Of a stretch of DNA of 64,000 bases, positions 47,182-59,442 are shown piece by piece. Every line of letters begins with the position of its first letter. Positions within the stretch are counted from its first letter, which is position 1. The notes under the pieces were generated by a model, which worked only from the letters and a program-made list of their open reading frames with translations, did not search any database and had not been told where the DNA came from. Made by a program: the position numbers and the translations under genes. The DNA is from Orientallactaga sibirica (lineage: Eukaryota; Chordata; Mammalia; Rodentia; Dipodidae), in contig JAEOAD010000015.1 of NCBI GenBank assembly GCA_036365145.1, positions 36,905,501 through 36,969,500 on the forward strand, written 5' to 3'.

Positions 47182-48077
47182 CTAATTTCTTAGTATAGGC
47201 ACTTAAAATTATACATTTTCCTCTTAGGACTGTTTTCATTGTGTCCCAAAAGCTTTGGTATGTTGTGTTCTCATTATCATTTGATTCTATGAATTTTTTG
47301 ATTTCCCATTTGATTTCTTTAATGACCCATTCATCATTCAGTAGTGTACTGTTTTGTCTCCATGATGTTGTATGTGCTCTGTAGTTTTTCTTACTGCTGA
47401 TTTGTAGTTTAATCCTATTGTGATCAAATAGAGCATAAGGAATTATTTCAGTTTTTCTGTATTTGTTAAGATTTGTTTTGTGTCCTAATATATGGTCTAT
47501 TTTAGAGAATGGTCCATGTGCTGCTGAAAAAGATGTTCATTCAATAGCATTTGGATGGAATGGTCTATAGATATCTGTTAGGTCTGTTTGTTCTATGACA
47601 TCATTTAATCCAGATGTCTCTCTGTTTATTTTTTGTCAGGATGATCTGTCAATAGATGAGAGTGGGGTATTGAAGTCACCCATTGCAATTGTTCTTGGTG
47701 TTATCTGTGACCTTAAGTCTAATAGTGTTTGATGAAATTGGGAGCCCCCATGTTAGGTGCCTATATGTCTAGAATTGTAATGTTTTCCTGTTGAATTTTT
47801 CCTTTAATCAATGTAAAGTGACCTTCTTTATCTTTCCTCACTAATATTGGTTTGAAGTCTATCCTCTCAGATATTAGGATAGCAACCCCTGCTATTTTGC
47901 TTGGAATACCATTTTCCATCCTTTTACCCTAAGAAATTGTCTATCTTTTATGGAGAGAGGAGTTTCTTGGAGGCAACAAACAGACTTCCAATCTGCAAGC
48001 TTGTGCCTTTTGGTTGGGTCATTGAGGATATTGATATTAAGAGTTATTATTGAAAGGTATGTATTTATACTTGCCAT

Positions 48078-48645
48078 TCTTCTTGTTTTGTATTTTCCTT
48101 TTTTCCTTTACTCACTTGTATTAACTGGTTTTTGAGTATGGTTTTTTTTTTTTTCTGTTTTCTCATATGTGTGCTTTCCTTTCTCTTTAGCATGGAGGAT
48201 CCCTTCCAGCATTTTCTGTAGAGTTGGCTTAGTTGTCATAAATTCCTTTAGCCTGTTTTTATTGTGGAATGTCCTTATTTCTCCATCAATTTGGATGGAT
48301 AGCTTTTCTGGGAAAGTATTCTTGGCTGATAGTTGTCTTTCAGAACTTGGAATACATCATTCCAAGCCCTTATGGCTTTTAAAGTTTGTGTAGGGTAATC
48401 TGGTGTTATCCTGATGGGCTTGTCTTTATAAGTGACTTGCTTTTTCTAACTGCTTTCAATATGTTTTCTTTGTTTTGCATCTTTGGAAGTTTAATTATAA
48501 TATGTTGAGGAGAGGTTCTTTCCAGATTTTGTCTGTTTAGTGTTCTAAAAGCTTCTTGTATCTGCACTGGCATCTTTTTCCCAATTTGAGGGAAATTTTC
48601 TTCTATGATTCTGTTGAAAATGCCTAGTATGCCTTTGGAGTGAAG
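48078..48645 (-). pseudogene. L1 ORF1 C-terminal remnant and inter-ORF region
   Basis: The - strand from 48600 downward reads like the ORF1p C-terminal domain (QEAFRTLNRQNLERTSPQH). The ORF1 middle is missing, replaced by an L1 3' piece at 48646. Confidence 0.7.
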
Positions 48646-49555
48646 TTGGTTTCTCTCAGAGCAGACATGCCACTATTGCTCATGTTTGGTCATTTGGCCT
48701 GTCTGGCCAAACCTAAGGTTTCCACTGTTTTCACTTCTGATGAATTCTGTCTCCCATATGGCTGCCTACAGTGCAGCTTTTTCTAGCTAGTCTATAGGGA
48801 GAAGGTTTTCTGCTCAGTGCCAGCTTGATTTCTCAAGGGGAACCAAGGGCCTTGGCAATAGCCTTTAATGTTTTAGAGGCAACAGAGACCTCCCTGGCCA
48901 ACACCTCACTGGAATGTATCTCATCCCTGGCACTGAAAATTTTCTAGTAACAATTTATATCATCTGGATGTGCTATTATTCAAAATAGTAGGTTTACATA
49001 AGTCTTATTCAGAATATCTTGAATTTTGATTGACCCTCTCCCCAGCCTTCTTTTATGCATTCTCTTCCCCTGGCCTCGCTTAGGCCTGTAATCTGTTCTT
49101 CTATTTCATATATACAATATAATCTCCTTAAGTCTTCCCTCTCCTCTCTCCCTTATAAGCTTTTTCTAGCTTACTGGCCTCTGCTACCAATTTTTGGTTC
49201 CAGCTCACACACAAGTCTATATATTTGTAACTATGATCCACATATGCAAGAGAACATGCGATGTTTGGCTTTCTGAGCCTGTGTTACCTCACTTAGTAGA
49301 ATCCTTTCCAGGTCCCTCCATTTCCCAGAAAATTTCATAATTTCATTTTTCTTTGCCACTGAATAGAACTCCATTGTGTAAATGTACCACATCCTTATTA
49401 TCCATTCATCTGTGGAGCAACATCTAGGCTGGTTCCATTTCCTAGCTATTGTGAATAGAGCAGCAACAATAAACATGGTTGTGCAAGTATCTCTAAGGTA
49501 CTGAGAACAGTCATTTGGATATATGTCTAAGAGTGCTATAGTTGGATTGTTTTTC
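48646..49555 (-). mobile_element. L1 3' piece inserted in ORF1 of the same L1 complex
   Basis: Aligns with 41265-42440 but without the B1. It comprises 3' UTR ('agcagacatgccactattgc', about 48660) and ORF2 C-terminus (MWYIYTMEFYSVAKKNE). No A tail is seen at its left edge, so it may stem from recombination rather than a fresh insertion. Confidence 0.75.
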
Positions 49556-49734
49556 TTTATTGTTTCTATTTCCTTATTCATGTCTTGTATTGACCTCCTT
49601 ATTTCATTAAATTGGTTTCCTGCGTCTTCTTTGATTCCTTTGCTTTCCTCTTTGATATCTTTGAGCATAGTTATAATCATTCTTTTGAAATAGTTCTCAA
49701 GCATTTCCTCTAAATCAGTCTCACTGGAGCTCAT
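49231..49734 (-). pseudogene. chimeric L1 frame: ORF1 coiled coil joined to ORF2 C-terminus (167 codons)
   Basis: Residues 1 to about 62 are Glu/Lys/Ile-rich with heptad character (DLEEMLENYFKRMI...EIETIKK), as in the start of L1 ORF1p. From about residue 65 on it reads ORF2 C-terminal (TTMFIVAALFTIARKWNQPR, then MWYIYTMEFYS). The two parts are in one frame across the junction at about 49555. Confidence 0.8.
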
Positions 49735-49740
49735 TTCTGA

Positions 49741-50985
49741 TGAATTTATAATTTTTGGTGGAATTGTATTGTTTTGATTTTTTTGTGTTTCTTGTATTAT
49801 AATGTAGAGATTTTTGTATCTTGGATTAGTTTGATTCTTGGGTTTTCTAATTATCTGCAGTATTCTTAGATGTATAAATATGATGTTATATATCTTCAGA
49901 GTTGGAACTTAAGATGATACATGTGGCTCTTAAAAACTCGGAGTAACAGCAAAAGTGAACCTAGGTGTTGGGTTTGCCTGCAATGCAAGTATTCTAGTAG
50001 GCTGGGTGGAGAAAATACAGGTCAATTCTGAAATTTAACTGAACAATGTACACATTTAATGAAAACCAGCATGGAATATGTATGCAAGAATGGGTATTAA
50101 AACAAACAGATCCTCTAACAAAATCAAAATCCCTAAGGTTGTGTGTTGTACCACACTCAGTCCTGTCAACTGGGAGCCTCAAATTTCTGGTATTTAGAGG
50201 GTTCCAAGGCCAGCTTGTGACTGAGACCCTGCCCCCATGAATAACAGAAGAGACAAAGGAACTATAAATCAGGAAGCAACAAATGACAGTCCCAAAATAT
50301 AGCTTATTTAAGAATAGCAAATCTGACCATCCATCAGATTTAACACATAAACTGCTCTGGTATGTAAGCTGCACTTAGCCCTTCCAATGCAGGTCTATAC
50401 ACCAGGTTTTGTGATGGGTACTGACCTGGTATAAGTATGTCCTATTACCTTTTGGGATGGCTTTGGTCTCAGCTATGCTGCACATCTACTTGGTTCCTTC
50501 TTTGCTGTGCTGTGGGCTCAAGTAGACTGGCTGGGTCAGTGGTTGCTACTCTGATAGCCTGTGCTGTGAGCTGTGTAGGTGAATTCCCTTCCTCAGGTCT
50601 CAGGTGGTTGCTGGCACTTGCACTGGCAGTGATGGGAGGGGAGACTGTCGATGGTAGTTGAAGTTGTACCACTGGTCTCTGTGATCCTCTTCCTCACAGG
50701 CCTCTCAGTTGCTCCTTGCTGTCCTCCCCTTCAGGTTTCTTGATTTTGCAAGGAACCTGGTGTGAGTGGAAAAATGCCCTCACCTGGCTTTTCCTGCTGC
50801 TCAGGCAGAGCTTGGCGACTTCTGCCATGTGGACCTGGTACCTTCGCTGCTGGAGCCACTTTTGCCTGCTTTGGTAGACTCTAGATGCTCTGGATGTCTC
50901 CTCCTTCTCTGCTGTGGTTGATAATTTCTCATACACCTTCACTTTTCAGTAGAAGAGTGTATTTTTTTTTTATGCTTCCCTCCTC
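49741..50985 (-). mobile_element. L1 5' UTR, antisense
   Basis: Homologous to 62640-63800. GC-richer than the rest of the L1, and its right end 'acaccttcacttttcagtagaagagtgtattt' marks the 5' end of the element. Probably once its promoter. Confidence 0.65.
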
Positions 50986-51039
50986 CCAGGCTGCTTTTGC
51001 ATGGTTCCTCCACCACCATCTTATTTGGAAGTTTTATTT

Positions 51040-51282
51040 TTATTTTTATTTTTTAGAGAGAGACTGAGAGAGAAGAAGGGAGAGAAGGAGAGAGAATTGT
51101 TGCAATAGGGCATCAGCCATGGCAATCGAACTCCAGATGCTTTTGCCACCTAGTGGGCATGTGCCACCTTGTACTTGCCTAACCTTTGTGCGTCTGGCTT
51201 ACTTGGGATCTGGAGAGTTGAACATGAGTCCCTAGGCTTTGCAGGCAAGTGTCTTAGGTGCTAAACTGTCTCTCCAGCCTCT
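51040..51282 (-). mobile_element. DIP-like SINE, antisense, related to the one at 65
   Basis: Shares 'cacctagtgggcatgtgccacc' and 'taacctttgtgcgtctgg' with the copy at 65-340, marking a subfamily with a longer body. Confidence 0.88.
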
Positions 51283-51418
51283 GCTTTGTTTTTTGAAGTA
51301 GGGTCTTGCTCTAGACCAAGCTGACCTGGAATTTAGGGTGGCCTCGAACTCATGGCAATCCTCCTATCTTTATCTCTTAAGTATTGGGATTAAAGGCATG
51401 CACCACCATGCCCAGCTT
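51283..51418 (-). mobile_element. B1 SINE, antisense
   Basis: 'gttttttgaagtagggtcttgctc' to 'gcaccaccatgcccagctt', with a short internal gap. Confidence 0.87.
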
Positions 51419-51630
51419 TATTTTGTTTTAGTTAATATGTTTATTTGAAAGAGATGGTGGGAAAGAGGTAGAGAGAGAGAGAGAGAACACTAGGACCTCT
51501 AGCCACTGCAAATGAACTGCAGACGCATGAGACACCTTGTGTATCTGGTTTATGTGGGTACTAGGAAATAGAACGTGGGTCCTGGCTTTGCAGTCTAGCA
51601 CGTTAACTGCTAATCCACTCTTCAGCCCTA
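51419..51630 (-). mobile_element. DIP-like SINE, antisense, diverged
   Basis: 'gtttatttgaaagagatgg' to 'taatccactcttcagccc'. Lies back to back with the B1. Confidence 0.82.
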
Positions 51631-52090
51631 TTTTTGTTAAAATATTTTTGTTAAAAATCGAGGTAATACAGAAAAATATGAATATGTAGAAACAATTCAC
51701 AAATACATTTTCTGTAGTATAATCATGGTTAATATTTTGGCATTTAGCTTTTTATTCTTTTATGTGTATATTTTAGGGAGGGGATTGTATGTGTATCTAT
51801 TGTGTATATTTTTAACTATAATTAGAAATGTATTCTCGTTTGTGACTCAATTTGGGGAAATACTTAGCTGTTATATTGTCAATATCTTCCCACATTCTCA
51901 CATTGTCATTATGTTTTATGAATGAATATTCTTTACAGCTGAATGTATATAGCTGTTATAATTTATTTAAATTTACCCTTTTGATGTTTATCTAGATTTC
52001 CAGTTTTATTTACTTTAAATAGGACTGAAATAAACTTTTCCATATGTACACATTGATACACATCCCCCCACACACACCCGCACCTCAGAA
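51631..52090. repeat. ancient interspersed repeat, probably LINE 3' end
   Basis: 'ctttacagctgaatgtata' and 'catatgtacacattgatacac' resemble old L1-type 3' text in antisense. Too decayed to name. Confidence 0.3.
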
Positions 52091-52950
52091 TATTTCCTTC
52101 TTAGTTCTCCTCAGAGTTCTTAAAGATATTGGTTCCAACTTGGAAGTTTTTGTCCAGCTATATTTTCAGGGTAATGTTAGAATGGATTAAAGTCATTTTC
52201 AGACATGTAGGAAATCATAATGGATATCTCAGAGTCTTCCTGTCTCAAAAGTTGCTTAGGGATATAAACCAAACAATTAAGGAGAATGTGCAGAGAGAGA
52301 AAAGAAAAATGGATCCAATTTCAGATGTTAGTAGAGGGTAAAGGGAAACCAGGAGGGGACTGTTAGGCAGCAGATTTAGAGATTAGTCAGTTTAGACCAC
52401 TAAGAAAGAACATTCTAGGAAGAATACCTCTGGGGGAAAAATGTATACTTTTAATAATGTATGAAGTGAATGGGTAGGTAGGGTGAAGGTACATTGTTTA
52501 CTTACCATGCAAAAACCATAGAAAGCCATTTTAAAACAATAGGGAAAGTGAAACACCACAAGTATTTTTTTAAAAAATTAGGTGAAATAAAATTTGGTAC
52601 AATTTAAGCAGCTGATAGGGGATGAGAAAAGATAATATTTTATCTTGAGTCTATTCTTCAGATAGTCTTTGCATTGTGGCATTGGACCCATAAAAAAGGA
52701 AATGCTATCCTAATACTATCTGGTCCTGTGCTGTTTTTCTGTTTTTAAGTGATATTAACTGACTTTCAACCAACTTTTAGATAGAATGTGTTAGCCATTA
52801 TCATCTACATAAAAAATAAAAGAATATAAAACTGAGAACTTAAAAGTAAAGACATGGAAGATGGAAAGTGTATGAAAGATAGAGGAATGAGTAGTAGGGA
52901 AAGAATCTTCATTTGACAATGGTTGTAGTTTGAAAAGAACTACTGTGAGG
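52091..52950. other. single-copy intronic sequence, no feature seen
   Basis: Ordinary sequence; the 70-codon + frame at 52129 has no recognisable content. Confidence 0.5.
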
Positions 52951-53330
52951 CAAGTGTGATGGTTTCTATTGATTGTTGACAGGACATAGAATCACCAGTG
53001 AGGGATTATCTATAATTAGCTTAGCCTTTGGGTGTGCTTGTGAGGGATTATCTTGATTAAGTTAATTGAGGTGGGAAGTTCCACTTTAACTGTGGGCAGC
53101 ACAGTTTCACTGGCTGTTGTCCCGGTCTGTATAAAAAGGATCTGGCTGAGTACCAGCATTCCTTGCTATTTGCTTCTTGTGGGATGAATATAACCAGCTC
53201 TGCCTCAAGCTCCTGCTGCCTTGCTTTCCCAGCCATGATGGACTATAACTAAGAACTGTAGACTGAAAGAAAGCCTTCCTCCATTAAACTGAGGTGTTTC
53301 AGGTACTTTTTCAATAAACAAGAGATAACT
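52951..53330 (+). repeat. LTR-like rodent repeat, sense
   Basis: Starts near TGTGATGGTTTC, has 'gggtgtgcttgtgagggatt', 'ccatgatggactataac' and AATAAA at about 53313. Matches a common rodent LTR-like element that I cannot name with confidence. Confidence 0.55.
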
Positions 53331-53520
53331 GATATCGTAAGCTATACATTATAAGAAATATTTGATAGTGGGAAGTGTAAATATATATAAAATATATATT
53401 ACAGAAAAATATCATATTGTGTTAAGAAATTAAGATAAATAAATGTATATATACAATATTTAAAATGTTAATGAGATAATTTAGTATAAATAAAACCAAT
53501 ATAAAATTTCATTTTTTTAA
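53331..53520. other. AT-rich sequence
   Basis: (TATA)-rich stretch between two repeats, nothing else visible. Confidence 0.5.
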
Positions 53521-54735
53521 TTATTATGAGCTTTAGAGTATGAACACATTCCATATTGTTCATATTTCAATCAGATTATCCTCCTTATTTTCCCTCTTCT
53601 CTACCCCCATTGCACTGAGGGTCCTCCTCAGTACTGTTGTTGCTATTCACTCTGTAGTTTTGAATGCACCAGTCAGTCTCAATGGGAAGTACAATACCTC
53701 AGGATACACCTTCCTACCTTGTGGGTCTTACAGTTTTTCTGCCTCCTCTTCTGCCATGTTCCCTGTGTTAAGTCTCCTTTAACAATGACTTCTGTGCATC
53801 TTCTAAATTTCTGCTCTGATAAGTTTTTAGTATCCTCAGTGTCTACTACCATCTCCCTGGAGGAGGGTTTAAGGCTAGCACTTAGAGCAACATTCATCTT
53901 TAAATCACCACTTCCTTTGTAGTATCTCTGGGCTTTGGCAGATGTGATAGAGATGAGTCATCTTGTTTTAGGCAGTGGGCTATGTTTTCTTATTGTGTTG
54001 ATGGGTCTTGGTTCTGTTTGGTATTTGCTGCCATCTATAAAAAGCATATTCTCCAAACAAAAGTGAGAGTAGCATGGATCAAAGGGGATAAAAAGTTTTT
54101 CAAAGACTTTTTGATGAGCACACCCTCTCTTCTTAGCCAAAGAACAGTAGATGCTTCTCTCTAGAATCTGTTACCTTCCTATCCATAGGATTCTGACTTG
54201 GTCCTCAGCACCAGGTATAAATTTCTTTCCATTGAATAGGCTTCACACTCAATCAGAGAGCAGTTGTTTACCTTAATAACCTGTGTGCAATTATTTCACA
54301 AATGTGTACATCATGCCAAGCTGGTTGATTTTGTAACTTGTAGGATTTCCTACCTGTTCATGCTACTGGTGACCATTGTCCTCCAGCAACTTGTATAGTA
54401 CTTTGCAGCATGCTGATGGATGGCTATCAGGGACCTGGCTTCCTTCTCCTTTCAGGCATGATGTCTCATTATTTTGTGCTCACAGCCTGGTGTCTTAAGC
54501 AATATGGTTTTCTTACCTTTTAGCTCTTGCGGGTGACCAAGTGCTGTGGCAATAGCCTGCATTATTTTGGGGACCTCATGGGACTCCCTGACCAGCAACT
54601 CTCTGTGGGGGTAATCCAGTCTTGCACTAGGATTTACCAGCCAGCGCTTATGAGAAATAATGCTCTGAGTTAATCATGTTATTTTGTCACAAGTTTACAT
54701 GAATCTGGAGGTGCTTCATTTTGAGCCTTTGAGAT
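53521..54735 (-). mobile_element. isolated L1 3' UTR module, antisense
   Basis: Matches 40680-41690 and 58386-59400: 'ttgaataggcttcacactcaatcagagagcag' and 'gtgctgtggcaatagcctgcat'. No ORF2 adjoins it, so it is a strongly 5' truncated insertion. The short frames within are not genes. Confidence 0.65.
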
Positions 54736-54844
54736 AGCTTGTATGAGAATGGGTTTGCTGTCAGAAATGGCTTAAGGTTTTTAAAATTGAAGACAATTTT
54801 TCTTTAAATACAGGCATAAAAAAAAAAAAAAAGGATCTATCTGC

Positions 54845-55056
54845 ATAGCTTGAGTTTGGTGGCACATGCCGGTAATCTCAGCATTGCAGAGATACAGAGG
54901 AAGGAGAATCCCAACTTTGAGGCAAGACTGTGTTATATAACAAAACGTGTCTCTAACAACCAAAAAATGGTTATGTAGCTCACTGTCAGAGTGCTTGCCT
55001 AGTTACTACAAAGTCTTGGTTTCTATCCTCAGTATTACAAACAACAATAGCAAAAA

Positions 55057-55091
<35 letters not shown>

Positions 55092-55094
55092 ATG
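54845..55094 (+). mobile_element. B4-like SINE (B1 plus ID-like), sense
   Basis: B1-type part 'ggtggcacatgccggtaatctcagcattgc', then tRNA-like part 'tgtagctcactgtcagagtgcttgcctag', then (AAAT)n at about 55053-55094. Order B1-then-ID defines B4. Confidence 0.78.
55053..55094. repeat. (AAAT)n microsatellite
   Basis: About ten AAAT units forming the tail of the SINE. Confidence 0.9.
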
Positions 55095-56048
55095 CCTTCT
55101 AGAGACTTTTCTTATTAGAGGTAGTTTCTCTCCTTTGAACTATGTGACACTTTATCCTCTTCTAGAATAGATATCTATATAGATGGAATACATTTTATTT
55201 ATAGCTATATAAACTTCTGCTATTAAATATTTTGTAGATATTCTAATGATAGAAGAGAAGGGGAAGGGAAGCTTTTGTCATATTGTGTTTACACACTCAC
55301 ACTATGTCTTACCTTTTCTTAAGTAATATATTTTTAAATTATCTTAACAAATAATGTAGCATTTGTTATGTTATTTGTAGACCATGAATGCACAACAATA
55401 AATAGAACAGTATTTGTCCTTGTGGAAGTTACATTCTAGTGGATGAGGCAGATGATATGCATTTACTGTGGTTTGAATATATCCCACCCATTAGAAGCAA
55501 GTTGGAACTTAATTCTCAGTACAAATGTTGGGAAATAGGGCTGAAAGTCAAATTTTTTAGAGCCTACGAGCTCTACTTTCATGATTCACAATGTGGAATA
55601 CTAACCACTGTATGATCACTACCATTTTCATGAATCGATTAATGCTGACTACGAAAGGCTGAAGGCAGGTGAGATAAGCAGAGAACCAAGATGAGCCCAA
55701 GCAGGTTTGTATTCTAATCAGTTCTAATAAATAGGCATAACTAACTCTCCATCTGCTGCTTTTGAATGCATCCATGAACATAATCAAAGAAGGAAAACTA
55801 AAAAATGTTATCTTGGTCATGTAACAGCAACAATAGTAACATTAATGATGCCAGCTATCATAGAAATAGTAATTGAAGCTATCCAGGCAGTGAGCATGAA
55901 ATATATGCAGAAATCATGTCTAGGCATTATTTTACATAATATTGTGAATTTTACATTGCTTCTATCAGACAGGTGTTAACTTTGTTTTATGGGTTTGGAC
56001 AGGGGTTAAGTATATTGGTTATATCATAAATAGTACATGCTAGATATA
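55095..56048. other. intronic sequence with a short LTR scrap
   Basis: Mostly unassigned. 55461-55550 ('ctgtggtttgaatatatccc') looks like the start of a MaLR-type LTR. The 87-codon - frame at 55557 has no recognisable domain. Confidence 0.45.
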
Positions 56049-56214
56049 GGATTTTTTTTTTTTTTGATTTTTTGAGGTAGTTTTTCACTCTAGTCCAGGC
56101 TGACCTGGCCATTCACTATGGAGTCTCAGGGTGGCCTTAAACACATGGTGATCCTCCTTCCTCTGCCTCCCGAGTGCTGAGATTAAAGGCGTGTACCACC
56201 ATGCCCTGCTTAGA
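56049..56214 (-). mobile_element. B1 SINE, antisense
   Basis: T14, 'gattttttgaggtagtttttcac', ends 'gtaccaccatgccctgctt'. Confidence 0.9.
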
Positions 56215-57305
56215 TCTAGGATTTGAAACATGGTCTGTTGAGTCAATCTGGTAAATGATGTGGCAGGCATGTGCAACCTTAGCAAGTGTAAGCCTTAGCT
56301 CTTCCGGCTTGGGGAAAGTTTTATGTCCAAATGAAAAAGAACCTTTCTGGTTCATGACATAAATTCATGTAATGTGACATTTGTTAGTTTTTTGTTATCT
56401 ACTTTCTGAATGTTGATCTCATATGGGCAAGTTTTAGAGGGAGTCTTTAATATTTACCCTGAATTTACACCATTTATACAAAATGTTAAGTTGGCAGAAA
56501 TGTTTTCACTGAATGCAAATTAGTACTTTGTAAGTAACAGTAAAATGGTAGAATTTGTATAATCTTTTATTATAAGATACAATTCAATTATGCTCAACAC
56601 TATTACATTTAAGGGCAGAGTTACATTTAAGTTTTTAACTGCCACTGGTTTTGCACATTCAAAAAAGTATTCTTAATATTTTATCTTACTCTGTAACCAT
56701 GATCATCTCACATATGTAAATATGCTTTAGAATAGTAATTACATTTCAAATTTGAATTTTCTATGCAGTTACTTAATCTGTTTCACTAACAGAGAATAGT
56801 TTCTATAGCAACTACATCATTTAATATCTTTGAATTCTCTGAGATAAAAATTAGAAATATATACAGCATATCATGTAAACTTCTTGCATGTTTAATGTTT
56901 ATAACAAATATATTTAGTTTGTGGCTTTTATTCTTTTTCTTTATCCCACTATTTTTTTCTTTTAAAACTTTAAAACATATGTATTTAAAAATAAAAATGT
57001 CAAAAGAATTCAGTGAGGAGGAGGATATTGGAGAGGATAGTAGGAGTAAGTGTGATCTTCTTTCTGAATGAACTCCATCAGCACACATGTTACTTCCTCC
57101 AAAGAGGAAAGCTGTTAGTTTGTCTCTGCAGATATTCTATTAGGGTCATGAAAAACATTTTCAGAGAAAGATGATATATCATAACATCATCAGAACCAAA
57201 GTTAAAAGAAAATAGTATGCTAGATCAGTAACTAATTCCTGTTCCAAGGCATTACCGATACTTAGATTTTAAAAAACAGAGTGCTAATTAAACTTAACTT
57301 CATGA
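56215..57305. other. single-copy intronic sequence, no feature seen
   Basis: AT-rich, nothing supported. Confidence 0.55.
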
Positions 57306-57630
57306 AGGTTCCTTTATGTGTGGGAGTTGCATGTGCAGGTGTATGTACATGCTTGTGGAAGCTAAAGGACAACCTTGTGTTTTTCCTCAGGAGTGCTGTC
57401 CACCTCTTTTTGAGATAGGATATCTAATTTGTTTGGAGTTCAGCAATTAGGCTAGTCTGACTAACCAATGAGCTCCAGGGATCTGCCTGTCTTTGACTTT
57501 CTGTTGCTGGGATTATAGGTGTGTACCATCATACTGGATATTTTTGTGTGGGTTCTGGGGATTGAACGCAGGATTGAACTCATGCTTGCCAAGCAATCAC
57601 TTTATTTAGTGAGCAGTCTCTCCAGTTCAT
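57306..57630 (-). mobile_element. B4-like SINE, antisense
   Basis: 'tgtacatgcttgtggaagctaaaggacaacc', B1-like core 'gttgctgggattataggtgtgtaccatca' and tRNA-like right end 'gagcagtctctccagttc'. Same architecture as 37201. Confidence 0.75.
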
Positions 57631-57639
57631 GAAGGGGTG

Positions 57640-58032
57640 TTTTAAAAATAATGGCTTTCTGTTGTATTTACCTTCTTGTTGTTGGACCAACACCAACCAG
57701 AAGTAGCTAATGAGAGGAAAGGGTTTATTTCAGGCTTACAGTTTCCAGAGGTAACACTGACAGTGGTGGGAATGGCTCCTCTCCATAGACCCAAGCAGAG
57801 AGAGCCCCAAACCACCAGGAAACATGAATAGGTAGAACTCAATCTGGCTCTTTACATACTTATTGTAGTACTTACTATCTGCCCCAAATGTACCTTAGGA
57901 CTGGACTCCAAGATCTGACCCAAGTGATCCTTCCTCCAGCTGCTGCTGGAGACTCTGGAGACTTAAGTAACTCATTTAATGAAAAATACCTCAGGGTATG
58001 GGTGACACACATTTATGTTCAAACCACCACAC
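57640..58032 (-). repeat. solo LTR (MaLR-like), antisense
   Basis: Contains 'gggtttatttcaggcttacag' and ends 'gttcaaaccaccacac', i.e. TGTGGTGGTTTGAAC at its start on the - strand. No internal region or second LTR nearby. Confidence 0.6.
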
Positions 58033-58385
58033 GTTTTGTAATCTATTATTGAAGCTCTCTTAAATTTGGCTATATATATAGTGGTTGTCCAAATTATACT
58101 ATAAAAACATTGCTAAAATTTTTCTTATAATTTGTATTGTATTTGTATTGTAATTGTATTCTTTGTTGTAGTTTTCTTAGTTTATATATATATATATATA
58201 TTTCATATATTAATATTTTCTTATACATTTCCCTTTTTTCTCAAAATTCTGTTTCTCCTCAATGACTTTCCTCTATCTATGTGTTTCTGCTACTGTAGAA
58301 TACTAAATTGAAAGCAATATTTGTGATGTACGTGGTTTTCCTATGCAATATTCTTGTAAACTTTTAAAATTGACAGCTTCCATAA
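58033..58385. other. AT-rich sequence with a (TA)n run
   Basis: (TA) run at about 58184-58201. Nothing else visible. Confidence 0.5.
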
Positions 58386-59400
58386 ATATAAACAATATAG
58401 CATGGTCATAATCCCTTCTCACTATCCTCATTTTTCCATCCCAAATTCCCCCTCCAATGAATCCCTTCTGTTTTCTATTTTATTGCCCTATTTTTTTCCC
58501 CCTGTTATGTGGGTCTTGTGTAGGTAGTATCAGCTGCTGTGAGGGCCTGACTATCAAGGCCACTTTGTATCTAGAAGACAGTATTGCAAGCACTCCTCCC
58601 CTTCCTTTCACTCTTACATTCTTTCTGCCTCCTTTTTCTGCAATGGTCCCTGAGCCTTGCAGGATGGAATGCAGTGCTGAACATTCCACTGTCACTTCTT
58701 AGCACTTTGGTGAGTTTTGAGTCACCCTAGTGGTCATTGCCATCTGATATGAGAAGCTTCTTTAACCTAATGTGAGAGTAGCATTAATATATGAACATAA
58801 AAATAAATATTTAGAGGACAGTTTGGCAGGAATATTATATCCCCCAATAAAGTAGTAGTTTCCCACCTAAGGCTTATAACCTTCCAAAGTATAGGGTTTT
58901 CATTAGGTCTTCAGTACCAGTTAGGAATTCCCTCCTGTAGAGTAGACCTCCAGTCCAACCAGAGAGCCATTGGTTTCCCCCATAACAGCCATTCCACCAT
59001 TTGGCCTGGCTGGTCATCCACAAAGCTTATTATGGGGTCCACTGCTGGTTAACACCATTGGTGACTTTTCTCCACTAACAGACCGCATAGATCCTTCCAT
59101 CTTCCTGACAGCTAAGTTAATAGGGAAGAGGCTTCCAACTCAGCCCAAGCTTGATTTCTTAGTACCTTCATCCAAAGCATGTAGTCTTCAAAAACAGAGT
59201 TTTACTGTCTAGTTCTCATGGGCAACCAAGAGCCTTGACAATAGCCTGTAGTGTTTTAGGGGCATCAGTGACCTCTCTGGCTAGCATTTCACCAGAAAGT
59301 ATCCTACTCCTGGCTCATAAACTTTTCTAATAACAATCTATGGCTTCTGGACACAATATTACCCACCTCTACAAGATGTTTCTATCCACACACACACTCT
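58386..59400 (-). mobile_element. L1 3' UTR module, antisense
   Basis: Same module as 11381 and 53521: 'accatttggcctggctggtc', 'ccaagagccttgacaatagcc', 'acaatctatggcttctgg'. Confidence 0.68.
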
Positions 59401-59401
59401 C

Positions 59402-59403
59402 TC

Positions 59404-59442
<39 letters not shown>
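59402..59442. repeat. (ATT)n microsatellite
   Basis: About 13 uninterrupted ATT units. Leucine-rich frame across it is an artefact. Confidence 0.92.

Larger units (their letters stand above)
46143..48077 (-). pseudogene. L1 ORF2 N-terminal half: endonuclease to RT start
   Basis: ATG at 48077 is the ORF2 start (MASINTYLSIITLNINILND). The LNIN Asn and CLQET Glu of the endonuclease remain, but the usual following His is Pro and about seven residues between them are deleted. Later parts contain stops and two SINE insertions. Confidence 0.8.

Noticed and set aside
49231..49734. 167-codon frame as a host gene
   Set aside because: Both halves are L1 (ORF1 coiled coil and ORF2 C-terminus), so it is kept only as a chimeric L1 relic.
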